In this document: piece after piece, positions 31,253 through 41,540 of the stretch
Position numbering within the stretch: position 1 is the stretch's first letter
Layout of the letters: every line of letters begins with the position of its first letter
Assembly: GCF_003286085.1 (NCBI RefSeq)
Contig: NW_020825592.1
Location: 38,805-102,804 of the forward strand
Direction of reading: 5' to 3'
Origin: Drosophila persimilis
Taxonomy: Eukaryota; Arthropoda; Insecta; Diptera; Drosophilidae
DNA: 64,000 nucleotides
The notes under the pieces: model-generated
What the model saw: the letters and a program-made list of their open reading frames with translations, nothing else
Database searches by the model: none
Told to the model about the DNA's origin: nothing
Made by a program: the position numbers and the translations under genes

Positions 31253-32446
31253 TTGGTGGAGCGTGTAAAGAGCAACCAGGAACGATTGCCAGACGTAAAA
31301 GTGGTCGACAACTTAGTTTACCGAAGAGCTGAGCATGCGAATGGCGACTTGCTTCATGACTCGTTTGCCTGGAAATTATGGGTGCCTAAGGATTTGATCA
31401 GCGAGATCTTAAAACAGTCACATGATGATCTGTTAGCCTCGCATGGGGGTATTCATAAGACCTTGGAGCGCGTCCGTAGGTACTACTTTTGGCCAGGATT
31501 GGCTAACGACGTCAAAGCTTATGTGAACAATTGCAGTGAATGTAAGACCACAAAAGCGCCGAACTTCACTTTGCGGCCACCCATGGGAAAGCCGGCCGAA
31601 TCACAAAGATTCTTTCAGCGACTTTACATTGATTTTCTTGGTCCATATCCTAGGTCTCGAAGTGGTCACGTCGCTATTTTTATCGTGTTAGACCATTATT
31701 CTAAATTTGTTTTCCTCAAAGCCGTTAAGAAGCTGACAGCTGATGTAGTTATCAAATACTTGCGGGAGGATCTCTTTCATACTTTCGGGGTGCCCGAAAC
31801 CATAGTGTCCGACAATGGATCCCAATTCAGGGCTGAAAAATTCCAAAGCCTTTTAAAAAGTCACCGTATCTCACATACCTTGACAGCGGTACACGCGCCA
31901 CAGGCAAATGCCTCCGAGAGAGTCAATCGCTCAGTGATTGCCGCCATCAGAGCGTATGTGCGTCCGGATCAAAAAGATTGGGACGAGAATTTAAGCAGCA
32001 TTTGTTGTGCGCTGAGATCGTCCATCCACTCGGGAGTAGGCGCTACGCCATATTACATGGTGTTTGGTCAGCAGATGATCACTTCTGGTGGCACTTACTC
32101 TTTGCTGAGATCGCTGGAGATGTTGGAAGACAGGGCGGTAGCTTTCACAAAAGAGGATTCCTTGGAGTTGGTCAGGAAGAAAGCACGTGAAGTAATGGAT
32201 AAGCAAAATGCTCGTAATGAAAAGCAGTATAATCTAAGATCAAGAGAGGTAGTATACCAGGTTGGGCAGGAAGTTTATAGAAGGAATTTTAAACAAAGCA
32301 ACTTCCAAGCTGGATACAACGCTAAGCTTGACCACGCTTTCGTGAAGGCTAGAGTTCGGAGAAAGCTCGGAAATTCGCTTTATGAGTTGGAAGATCTGCA
32401 GGGCCGAATCATTGGGAAATACCACGGGAAAGATATCCGCCAATAA
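31253..32446 (+). pseudogene. Integrase domain of copy A, open but cut off from the rest of pol
   Basis: An uninterrupted 397-codon stretch with the HHCC zinc site (SHGGIHKTLERV ... CSEC), the catalytic acids in YIDFLGPYP, SDNGSQF and ANASERVNRS contexts, and a basic C-terminal domain. It is separated from RNase H by the frameshift at ~31125 and the TAA at 31217. Expression would need an internal start, so I call it part of a pseudogene although the domain itself looks intact. Confidence 0.88.
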
Positions 32447-32495
32447 CAGCGACAAGCGGTTCATCCTTGTGAGCCTTCTGCACCCCAAGTCTGAT

Positions 32496-32511
32496 CTTGG
32501 CAGGGGGGAGT
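32496..32511 (+). promoter_or_regulatory. Polypurine tract before the middle LTR
   Basis: The sequence TCTTGGCAGGGGGGAGT ends at the TGTACGG start of the LTR at 32512. The same sequence precedes the third LTR at 39098-39113. Confidence 0.8.
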
Positions 32512-34517
32512 TGTACGGTGAGGCTTGTAGCTGCTGTGAGGAGGCCTAGGGTTTTTGGGGGTCCGCCGAAAATTAGGCACCATCTGACGAGAGGCAAGAG
32601 AAATTCTCTTTAACAGTCGGCAAAGAGGGCCTGGGATCAGAGAGTGGGTCAGAGCCAGGTCAGACTTCCTCGTCGAAAGGAGAGCGGGTTCGAAGTCGAA
32701 GTTCGACGAGAAGAGAGGCTATAAATAGATGTTATTGGACGCCATTGCAGCATTCCAAGCCTGGTCGACAGCATTGGATGGTGTTCATTTTCTAAAGTGG
32801 CAGCGGGGTTTTTAAATATTCAAAAAAAAAGAGAGAGAAACCTTTTAAATTAAATAACGACAAGGAAATATATCTCAGGCAGTGAGGCGTTGTACAGTGA
32901 TACCCTTGCAATACACCCTTTCGACGGGGCACCCGTTTGGGTAAGTTGAAAAGAAAAACAGCCGAGTGAAGTGCATAAAGGTGTTCTGTGTGTGCAAATT
33001 TCCCCTAGGTTGGAAATTGGAGGAGGCTCGTCTTCCACGACAACCAGCTGCAGGTCATAGAAATTCGCCGGAGCTTTGGGACGTCGCCTTGGAGCAATTC
33101 GGCGAGCCAGAGAGGAGAGGCCAGCTAGTGCCCCGCAGACGGCAGCCGCGTCGGTTTGTTTTATCGCTCCGCGTATGCGTCCATACCCCGCGCGTAGGAG
33201 GAAGCAGAGAGGAACAAGTGTTCGGCTGTTAGTGGCTGATCGAAGTTGAAATTGTCACAGAGATCTAGCCTGGTCCAAAAGAAACAAAAAAAAAATAGCA
33301 AGAATAAGACAAAAAAAAAAAACAACGTAACACAGTCATATGCTCTAAGCAGTTTTACCCGGGTTATTTCATTGTCCCTCTTCATTTAGGCTTTTTGATC
33401 TCTCTATCCCTTTCCCTTTTTCTCCACCTAACTTTGCCGCTGAGGGCGAGCCCCCACATACCGGTGCTCGATAAGCGCCGGTGTTCCGCAAAAAGGAATG
33501 CGAGACTGAGCGCAGAGGAATGCGGAGAGATAAGAGAGATACAAATTCACAGTAAAATTAGCTCGATCTGCCTGAGCCACTCGGTCGTCGTCTCACTTTT
33601 TTTTGGTGTGTGCGAATTGTGTGTGTTCTCTTTTTTTTAAACTTTTCAGAAACCCAAGTCGGAAGCGCTTCGTCGATGGAGGTTCCTATAAGTGGTTTTA
33701 ATTAAACAAATAAATTATCTTCCATTTTTTTGTGTGGCGAAGGCTCTGAAGGTTCGTCACGGGAGCACACCCAATTAGTGGGATGAAAAGAGAGGTCATC
33801 GGAAAGTCGTAGATAATTTCTCTCCTCTTGATTCTTTTCCCTACGTCTCTCGCGTATTACACCTTCCCTTTTGATGGATCGATATGCCAGCGAATGCTCA
33901 GATTAAAATTTCTTACATTTCTTTTTTTTTCATTCCTATTCAAATTATCTGTTCTCAAACATATCTAATCTAAGCTTCTTACTTGTTTACATTACTTCAC
34001 TCTATTTTATTTAAAATTAAGTCGTAGCCAATACTCGGGGAAGGGAGAAACTAATGTTTAAACTTAATTACAAGGGATCAAGAATTTTAGTCATAAGCAA
34101 TGAATAAATGTTTATAATGTGTGAGTAGAAGCAATAGTGTTTGATCTCCTGCAGCAAGCCCCTGTAGGTCCCCCATAATATAAGGGGTCTTGTAGCAAAT
34201 CATATGTTATCGGGCACAACAAGACCAAGGTAGGGTGGGCGAACATCACTCCTCATGAACAGCTGAGGAATTCTTTTCGTTGTCCGTTCACCAGTGCAGT
34301 CATTGTCTTTCGTTTTAGGTGTTGTGCTTTCCGTCCGGTTTCAAATGGCTTAGTGACACGCATTAAATGTAAAATAATAATAGGGTAGGCCTCGGCTTAG
34401 GAGCAAAATACATAAGAACACCACACTCGTGGCCGACGAGCCGGTAGCCGGAAAATTGACAGCGTGCCGCTCCAAGCTGAGAGGACCATCTCGCCTACAT
34501 CGTGGTTGCACGTTACA
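32512..34517 (+). repeat. Middle LTR of the RING tandem, 2006 bp
   Basis: Begins TGTACGGTGAGG and ends GCACGTTACA. It serves both as 3' LTR of copy A and 5' LTR of copy B. It lacks both helitron-like insertions. It is nearly identical to the third LTR. Confidence 0.93.
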
Positions 34518-34531
34518 TTTATTATTATTTT

Positions 34532-34549
34532 TGGCGCCCAACGTGGGTC
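34532..34549 (+). promoter_or_regulatory. tRNA-Lys primer-binding site, internal copy B
   Basis: Same TGGCGCCCAACGTGGG as copy A, again 14 bp inside the LTR. Confidence 0.9.
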
Positions 34550-35416
34550 CTCACTGTTAGGTAGGAATTATTAAAATTTGTACTTAGGGGTGTGGTTCAC
34601 GAGCAATGGCCTAAAACAAACCTTCACTTTTTAAATTTTCCTTGGCGACTGATCCATGTCTTCATTAAAGACAAAGAAACCCAAATCATTTCCGCTGTCA
34701 TTCAGTTCTCTTACGGATCTTTGGAATACCGATAGAAAACTAAGCCCCAGGGCAGGTTTCCGGGCCACGATTCTAAGGGTTCTGAGTGAGTTTTACTTAT
34801 TTCTGTACAAATAGCCTGACTGTCGTGATTAATAGGAACACTACTAGAATAGCTTTAAGAAGCCATCTGTTGTCCATGTCATGTCAGTCTGCGCTGTGAG
34901 TGCTACTCAACTTTATGCCTGAGGGACCAAAGGATAACTGAACCGTCATGGATTCACTGGTGATGTATTAGCTTAAGTGCACTCCTGTCCACGGCTCATT
35001 TTATTAAGTGCCTCAGTTTGCATTGTCTTATCTTTGTTTGGCAGTTTGGATCACTGTTTCTATAAGCGCTGTTGGACGCAGGTGCGCAGAACGTAGGGTT
35101 ACCACTGCCCACGGCTTAGGTGTTCCAACTTGCCAGAAAGTATTTTCCTCTTTGGCTGTACTTGGTGAATTAATTCGGACAATTAAGAGAGGCTCTGCAG
35201 GGAGCCAGGCTAGCTGGGAGATCAAACCATTAGGTTTTTTTTTTGTTGTAAAATTTTTTTGTTTTAAACTGTTGAGTTGAGAATTTTTTTTAATTAATAC
35301 TCAAATTTTATTTCACTTTTAAATTTTATTCATTACATATATATAAGAAAACATACATACATATCATTTCAGAGCTAAGCAGATAGTTTTTTTAGTAAAC
35401 ACCTATAAAAAGAGAG
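34550..35416 (+). other. 5' leader of internal copy B
   Basis: Near-identical to the copy A leader with a few substitutions and a 2-bp deletion around 34965. No gene seen. Confidence 0.6.
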
Positions 35417-36937
35417 ATGGGATTGTATCGGTCTGATGATGAAGGGCCAAGCGCCTCAGCAATCTGTTGCAGGCTGTGCAAGGACACAATGGCCACTGAA
35501 GATGTTTATAGAACTCCTTGTCAGCATGAATTCCATAAAACATGCATGCGAACATACCTTAAGACCCAAACAACCTGTCCAGTTTGCAATGCGGTTTGTA
35601 TTGCCCCAACGGCTGGTCAGCCTCCTCTGGTGCCTGGCAAGACTAGACAGCAGACAAAGTCAGTTCTCGCGGGAGGCAGTAAGCAATCCCAAGCGGGGTC
35701 GGAGGGTCAAGCGTCTACTTCAAATCAAGCGGTTAGCTCAAATCAAGTGTCTAGGGAGATCACGGCGGCTATTGGGGGTATGCAGAATGAATTACTTATC
35801 AACCTGACGGAGAGGATGTCTCAAATGATAAGTACCACAGTCGAAGCTCGGTTAGCTTCTAGTGCGCAAATTCCGCAACCGTCAGTAGGGAGCCTGAATA
35901 GGAACGCTTCTTTGGACCAATTGCTAGAAATTCCCGAGGGGAACCAGGGCGCAGTTTACACCCCTCCACTCCGGACTTCGCTCTCTAGATCAGCAGTATC
36001 TGACTTAGCTCAGAGACCTGACAAGGTGGGTCATATAATGAACAATTGGAAGCTTCGCTTTTCGGGAGCCTCAGACTCCTTAAGCGTGGATTCATTTATA
36101 TACCGAGTAGAGGCCCTTACCCATCAAACGTTGGAAGGGAACTTTATGCTGTTTTGCAGTAATGCAAACACTCTGTTTGAAGGGAAAGCATCTGATTTTT
36201 ATTGGAGGTATCACAAGACAGTTGGCTCAGTGCGGTGGATGGATCTGTGTGATGCGTTGAGGAAGCAGTTTAGGGATTCCCGGACGGACGTAGACATCAG
36301 ACAGATGATTCGCGATAGGAAACAAAGAGAAAAAGAGACTTTCGAGGTATTTTTTGACGCAATCCAAAAGCTCACTGACAGGTTAGAGCAGCCTCTTTCT
36401 CATAAAACTCTGGTCGAGATCGTTCGTCGAAATTTGCGGCCGGAAATACAGCATGAGATCCTGAATCAGAAAATAGACTCAATAGAAGCACTACGGGATA
36501 TATGTCGGAGGCGAGAATGTTTTATGGAAGAGGTGCGTCGGACTCATGGCTATCAAAAACCTGCTCCATTTCGAAAGCAAATCTCGGAGCTAGTGGACGA
36601 AGCCTTGGGAGAGGATGCGGAAGAATTCTCGGAATCCGAGTTTGGGGAGGAGATAGCAGCTTTATCCTTGGGGTGTTGGAATTGTCGAAAAGAAGGACAC
36701 CGTTACCACGATTGCGTTGCTAAACGGAAAATATTCTGCTTTGGCTGCGGAGCGCCGAACACGTATAAGCCATCTTGCAAAAAGTGTCAAAAAAACACCA
36801 AGGAGAACCTTTGGAGGTGGCGTCGAGAGACAAGACTGCATTCACCATACCAGGGAGGCCGTTGTACCAATACAAGGTCATGCCTTTTGGTTTATGCAAC
36901 GCCTCACAAACCATGTCCAGACTCATGGATAAGGTAA
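35417..36937 (+). CDS. gag: Gag with N-terminal RING-H2 finger, copy B, intact
   Basis: The product is 506 residues. A full RING-H2 lies at residues 18-57: C18, C21, C35, H37, H40, C43, C54, C57, spacing C-x2-C-x13-C-x-H-x2-H-x2-C-x10-C-x2-C, with CPVC at the end. The N-terminus MGLYRS fits the simple MGxxxS myristoylation pattern. A Ser/Gln-rich linker is followed by the capsid-like region (about 205-380, starting KLRFSGASDSLSVDSFIYRV), a CCHC knuckle at 420-433 and a Cys4 finger at 441-457. After residue 457 the frame runs 49 residues through the wrong frame of RT, because the deletion placed RT directly behind it, so that tail is not native. The layout matches the Element 2 Gag although most residues differ. 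Confidence 0.9.
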   Translation: MGLYRSDDEGPSASAICCRLCKDTMATEDVYRTPCQHEFHKTCMRTYLKTQTTCPVCNAVCIAPTAGQPPLVPGKTRQQTKSVLAGGSKQSQAGSEGQASTSNQAVSSNQVSREITAAIGGMQNELLINLTERMSQMISTTVEARLASSAQIPQPSVGSLNRNASLDQLLEIPEGNQGAVYTPPLRTSLSRSAVSDLAQRPDKVGHIMNNWKLRFSGASDSLSVDSFIYRVEALTHQTLEGNFMLFCSNANTLFEGKASDFYWRYHKTVGSVRWMDLCDALRKQFRDSRTDVDIRQMIRDRKQREKETFEVFFDAIQKLTDRLEQPLSHKTLVEIVRRNLRPEIQHEILNQKIDSIEALRDICRRRECFMEEVRRTHGYQKPAPFRKQISELVDEALGEDAEEFSESEFGEEIAALSLGCWNCRKEGHRYHDCVAKRKIFCFGCGAPNTYKPSCKKCQKNTKENLWRWRRETRLHSPYQGGRCTNTRSCLLVYATPHKPCPDSWIR

Positions 36938-37656
36938 TACCCGCAGCTCTTCGAAATCAAGTGTTTGTCTACTTAGATGACCTGCTGGTCATTTCAGACA
37001 CATTTCCCTCGCATCTTGAGGTACTGCGTTCGGTGGCAGAACACATCCGTCACGCAGGGCTGACCATAAATATAGAGAAGAGCAGATTCTGTAGGAAATC
37101 CGTAAAATATCTAGGTCACGTAATTGGCGAAGGCGGTATTAAAACAGACCCGGAAAAGATTTCCGCTATTACTAAGTTTCCGCTCCCAAGAACTCTCCGA
37201 GCCCTGAGGAGCTTCCTTGAAATGGCCGGGTGGTATAGGAAATTTATACATGATTTTGCTTCGCTATCCGCCCCTTTAACAGACTTGCTAAAACAAAGAA
37301 AAAAATTCGTCATGTCCCAGGGTGGAATAGAGGCCTTTGAGAAATTGAAAGAAACGCTGTGCAAGGCTCCAGTTTTAAGAAGTCCTGACTTTGGAAAGCC
37401 CTTCTATATACATTGCGATGCGAGCAATACGGGAGTAGGGGGTGTGCTAGTCCAGAAGACGGAGGAAGGGGATGAAATGCCGATAGCTTTCGTGTCTAAA
37501 AAGCTGAATAAAGCCCAGCGCAATTACACAGTGACCGAGCTAGTGTGCCTGGCGGCCTTAGTGTGCATAAACAAAGTTCAGAGCTTATGTCGAAGGTCAT
37601 CAATTCACCGTGATAACGGATCATGCATCACTGAAGTGGTTGATGTCCCAAAATGA
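36775..37656 (+). pseudogene. pol: Pol remnant, copy B: C-terminal RT and partial RNase H
   Basis: Same -1 frame entry (heptamer AAAAAAC at 36790-36796) and same loss of protease and RT N-terminus as copy A. YLDD is intact. There are extra lesions: Gly to Glu in the SFLGMAGWYR motif, Glu to Val in the ELECLA motif of RNase H, and a one-base insertion near 37571 that shifts the frame. The shared missing G (~37727) and TAA (~37820) follow. Not functional. Confidence 0.9.
36790..36796 (+). promoter_or_regulatory. -1 frameshift heptamer AAAAAAC, copy B
   Basis: In gag codons 458-460 (CAA AAA AAC) the heptamer A AAA AAC is correctly phased for a -1 shift into the RT frame. It lies one residue after the last Cys of the Cys4 finger. 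Confidence 0.75.
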
Positions 37657-37854
37657 TCTACACTCGAGGTTAGCTCGATGGGCACTAAAATTGCAAGGTT
37701 TCCGATTTAGCATCGAGCACCGAAGAGAACCCAGAACATAGTCCCAGATGCATTGTCAAGGGTTCACCAGGATGAGATCGCAGCGATAGACAAGAATAAT
37801 GGGCTTCTGGTGGATCTATAATCTCCTCACTTCAGAGCGGCAGGGTATCGTGAA

Positions 37855-39048
37855 TTGGTGGAGCGTGTAAAGAGCAACCAGGAACGATTGCCAGACGTAA
37901 AAGTGGTCGACAACTTAGTTTACCGAAGAGCTGAGCATGCGAATGGCGACTTGCTTCATGACTCGTTTGCCTGGAAATTATGGGTGCCTAAGGATTTGAT
38001 CAGCGAGATCTTAAAACAGTCACATGATGATCTGTTAGCCTCGCATGGGGGTATTCATAAGACCTTGGAGCGCGTCCGTAGGTACTACTTTTGGCCAGGA
38101 TTGGCTAACGACGTCAAAGCTTATGTGAACAATTGCAGTGAATGTAAGACCACAAAAGCGCCGAACTTCACTTTGCGGCCACCCATGGGAAAGCCGGCCG
38201 AATCACAAAGATTCTTTCAGCGACTTTACATTGATTTTCTTGGTCCATATCCTAGGTCTCGAAGTGGTCACGTCGCTATTTTTATCGTGTTAGACCATTA
38301 TTCTAAATTTGTTTTCCTCAAAGCCGTTAAGAAGCTGACAGCTGATGTAGTTATCAAATACTTGCGGGAGGATCTCTTTCATACTTTCGGGGTGCCCGAA
38401 ACCATAGTGTCCGACAATGGATCCCAATTCAGGGCTGAAAAATTCCAAAGCCTTTTAAAAAGTCACCGTATCTCACATACCTTGACAGCGGTACACGCGC
38501 CACAGGCAAATGCCTCCGAGAGAGTCAATCGCTCAGTGATTGCCGCCATCAGAGCGTATGTGCGTCCGGATCAAAAAGATTGCGACGAGAATTTAAGCAG
38601 CATTTGTTGTGCGCTGAGATCGTCCATCCACTCGGGAGTAGGCGCTACGCCATATTACATGGTGTTTGGTCAGCAGATGATCACTTCTGGTGGCACTTAC
38701 TCTTTGCTGAGATCGCTGGAGATGTTGGAAGACAGGGCGGTAGCTTTCACAAAAGAGGATTCCTTGGAGTTGGTCAGGAAGAAAGCACGTGAAGTAATGG
38801 ATAAGCAAAATGCTCGTAATGAAAAGCAGTATAATCTAAGATCAAGAGAGGTAGTATACCAGGTTGGGCAGGAAGTTTATAGAAGGAATTTTAAACAAAG
38901 CAACTTCCAAGCTGGATACAACGCTAAGCTTGACCACGCTTTCGTGAAGGCTAGAGTTCGGAGAAAGCTCGGAAATTCGCTTTATGAGTTGGAAGATCTG
39001 CAGGGCCGAATCATTGGGAAATACCACGGGAAAGATATCCGCCAATAA
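37855..39048 (+). pseudogene. Integrase domain of copy B, open but cut off from the rest of pol
   Basis: A 397-codon open stretch, nearly the same as copy A, with zinc site and catalytic acids intact. One visible change is Trp to Cys in the KDWDEN motif. Upstream frameshifts and the shared TAA separate it from RNase H. Confidence 0.88.
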
Positions 39049-39097
39049 CAGCGACAAGCGGTTCATCCTTGTGAGCCTTCTGCACCCCAAGTCTGAT

Positions 39098-39113
39098 CTT
39101 GGCAGGGGGGAGT
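39098..39113 (+). promoter_or_regulatory. Polypurine tract before the third LTR
   Basis: Identical to the tract at 32496-32511. Confidence 0.8.
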
Positions 39114-41118
39114 TGTACGGTGAGGCTTGTAGCTGCTGTGAGGAGGCCTAGGGTTTTTGGGGGTCCGCCGAAAATTAGGCACCATCTGACGAGAGGCAAG
39201 AGAAATTCTCTTTAACAGTCGGCAAAGAGGGCCTGGGATCAGAGAGTGGGTCAGAGCCAGGTCAGACTTCCTCGTCGAAAGGAGAGCGGGTTCGAAGTCG
39301 AAGTTCGACGAGAAGAGAGGCTATAAATAGATGTTATTGGACGCCATTGCAGCATTCCAAGCCTGGTCGACAGCATTGGATGGTGTTCATTTTCTAAAGT
39401 GGCAGCGGGGTTTTTAAATATTCAAAAAAAAAAGAGAGAGAAACCTTTTAAATTAAATAACGACAAGGAAATATATCTCAGGCAGTGAGGCGTTGTACAG
39501 TGATACCCTTGCAATACACCCTTTCGACGGGGCACCCGTTTGGGTAAGTTGAAAAGAAAAACAGCCGAGTGAAGTGCATAAAGGTGTTCTGTGTGTGCAA
39601 ATTTCCCCTAGGTTGGAAATTGGAGGAGGCTCGTCTTCCACGACAACCAGCTGCAGGTCATAGAAATTCGCCGGAGCTTTGGGACGTCGCCTTGGAGCAA
39701 TTCGGCGAGCCAGAGAGGAGAGGCCAGCTAGTGCCCCGCAGACGGCAGCCGCGACGGTTTGTTTTATCGCTCCGCGTATGCGTCCATACCCCGCGCGTAG
39801 GAGGAAGCAGAGAGGAACAAGTGTTCGGCTGTTAGTGGCTGATCGAAGTTGAAATTGTCACAGAGATCTAGCCTGGTCCAAAAGAAACAAAAAAAAAATA
39901 GCAAGAATAAGACAAAAAAAAAAACAACGTAACACAGTCATATGCTCTAAGCAGTTTTACCCGGGTTATTTCATTGTCCCTCTTCATTTAGGCTTTTTGA
40001 TCTCTTTATCCCTTTCCCTTTTTCTCCACCTAACTTTGCCGCTGAGGGCGAGCCCCCACATACCGGTGCTCGATAAGCGCCGGTGTTCCGCAAAAAGGAA
40101 TGCGAGACTGAGCGCAGAGGAATGCGGAGAGATAAGAGAGATACAAATTCACAGTAAAATTAGCTCGATCTGCCTGAGCCACTCGGTCGTCGTCTCACTT
40201 TTTTTTGGTGTGTGCGAATTGTGTGTGTTCTCTTTTTTTTAACTTTTCAGAAACCCAAGTCGGAAGCGCTTCGTCGATGGTGGTTCCTATAAGTGGTTTT
40301 AATTAAACAAATAAATTATCTTCCATTTTTTTGTGTGGCGAAGGCTCTGAAGGTTCGTCACGGGAGCACACCCAATTAGTGGGATGAAAAGAGAGGTCAT
40401 CGGAAAGTCGTAGATAATTGCTCTCCTCTTGATTCTTTTCCCTACGTCTCTCGCGTATTACACCTTCCCTTTTGATGGATCGATATGCCAGCGAATGCTC
40501 AGATTAAAATTTCTTACATTTCTTTTGTTTTCATTCCTATTCAAATTATCTGTTCTCAAACATATCTAATCTAAGCTTCTTACTTGTTTACATTACTTCA
40601 CTCTATTTTATTTAAAATTAAGTCGTAGCCAATACTCGGGGAAGGGAGAAACTAATGTTTAAACTTAATTACAAGGGATCAAGAATTTTAGTCATAAGCA
40701 ATGAATAAATGTTTATAATGTGTGAGTAGAAGCAATAGTGTTTGATCTCCTGCAGCAAGCCCCTGTAGGTCCCCCATAATATAAGGGGTCTTGTAGCAAA
40801 TCATATGTTATCGGGCACAACAAGACCAAGGTAGGGTGGGCGAACATCACTCCTCATGAACAGCTGAGGAATTCTTGTCGTTGTCCGTTCACCAGTGCAG
40901 TCATTGTCTTTCGTTTTAGGTGTTGTGCTTTCCGTCCGGTTTCAAATGGCTTAGTGACACGCATTAAATGTAAAATAATAATAGGGTAGGCCTCGGCTTA
41001 GGAGCAAAATACATAAGAACACCACACTCGTGGCCGACGAGCCGGTAGCCGGAAAATTGACAGCGTGCCGCTCCAAGCTGAGAGGACCATCTCGCCTACA
41101 TCGTGGTTGCACGTTACA
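39114..41118 (+). repeat. Third LTR of the RING tandem, 2005 bp
   Basis: Starts TGTACGG and ends ACGTTACA, then changes abruptly to BEL-like LTR sequence. It lacks the helitron-like insertions. Differences from the middle LTR are few, mostly homopolymer length and single bases. Confidence 0.93.
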
Positions 41119-41540
41119 GTATTCGGAATGAATTCAATTTATTCTTCATAAACTTATTTAGCCTAAAGTACACAATGTTCTTGGTTGAGTTCTGTCGCTA
41201 AGGGCAGCGGCAGAACGGGATCATGTAGCATGCCATATGTATGTGTATATTTATGTTTGTAAGAATGTATATGCAGAAGGCATATACATTGGAATGCTCA
41301 TTTGGCCACTTGGAATATATTGCCGACACTGCAGTTCTCACGCTGCAGGCCAGTCCACATATAAGGGACTGATCGTATTACGGCTCTTGAGTGTGGCTAT
41401 GTTACGTAAACATTGCGACAAAGTGTCTTTATGTTTATGAGCGTAATACTCTCCATTAACTTTGGGCATATGCCCACTTGACATATTGCATACACTACAA
41501 TACGGTGGGCATATGCTTATTTGGCATACAACATACTACA
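41119..41540 (-). repeat. Truncated BEL/Pao-like LTR, minus strand
   Basis: On the minus strand it starts TGTAGTATGTTGTATGCC next to the satellite, contains TATA-like and AATAAA motifs, and is cut at 41119 by the end of the RING tandem. The first bases and the AATAAATTNAAT region resemble the LTR at 23130-23509, but the middle differs, so it is a related subfamily. The 60-odd-codon ORF inside is not a gene. Confidence 0.6.

Larger units (their letters stand above)
23839..41118 (+). mobile_element. Tandem RING-Gag LTR element: LTR-internal-LTR-internal-LTR
   Basis: Three LTRs of one family (first truncated and carrying insertions, second 2006 bp, third 2005 bp) enclose two ~4.6-kb internal regions. 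Corresponding points are 6602-6605 bp apart. Each internal region has a tRNA-Lys PBS, RING-Gag, a deletion removing protease and the N-terminal part of RT, then the rest of RT, RNase H and integrase. The copies share these defects, so one defective unit was duplicated, most simply by unequal exchange between LTRs. No target duplication can be read because the left end is truncated. Confidence 0.9.
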
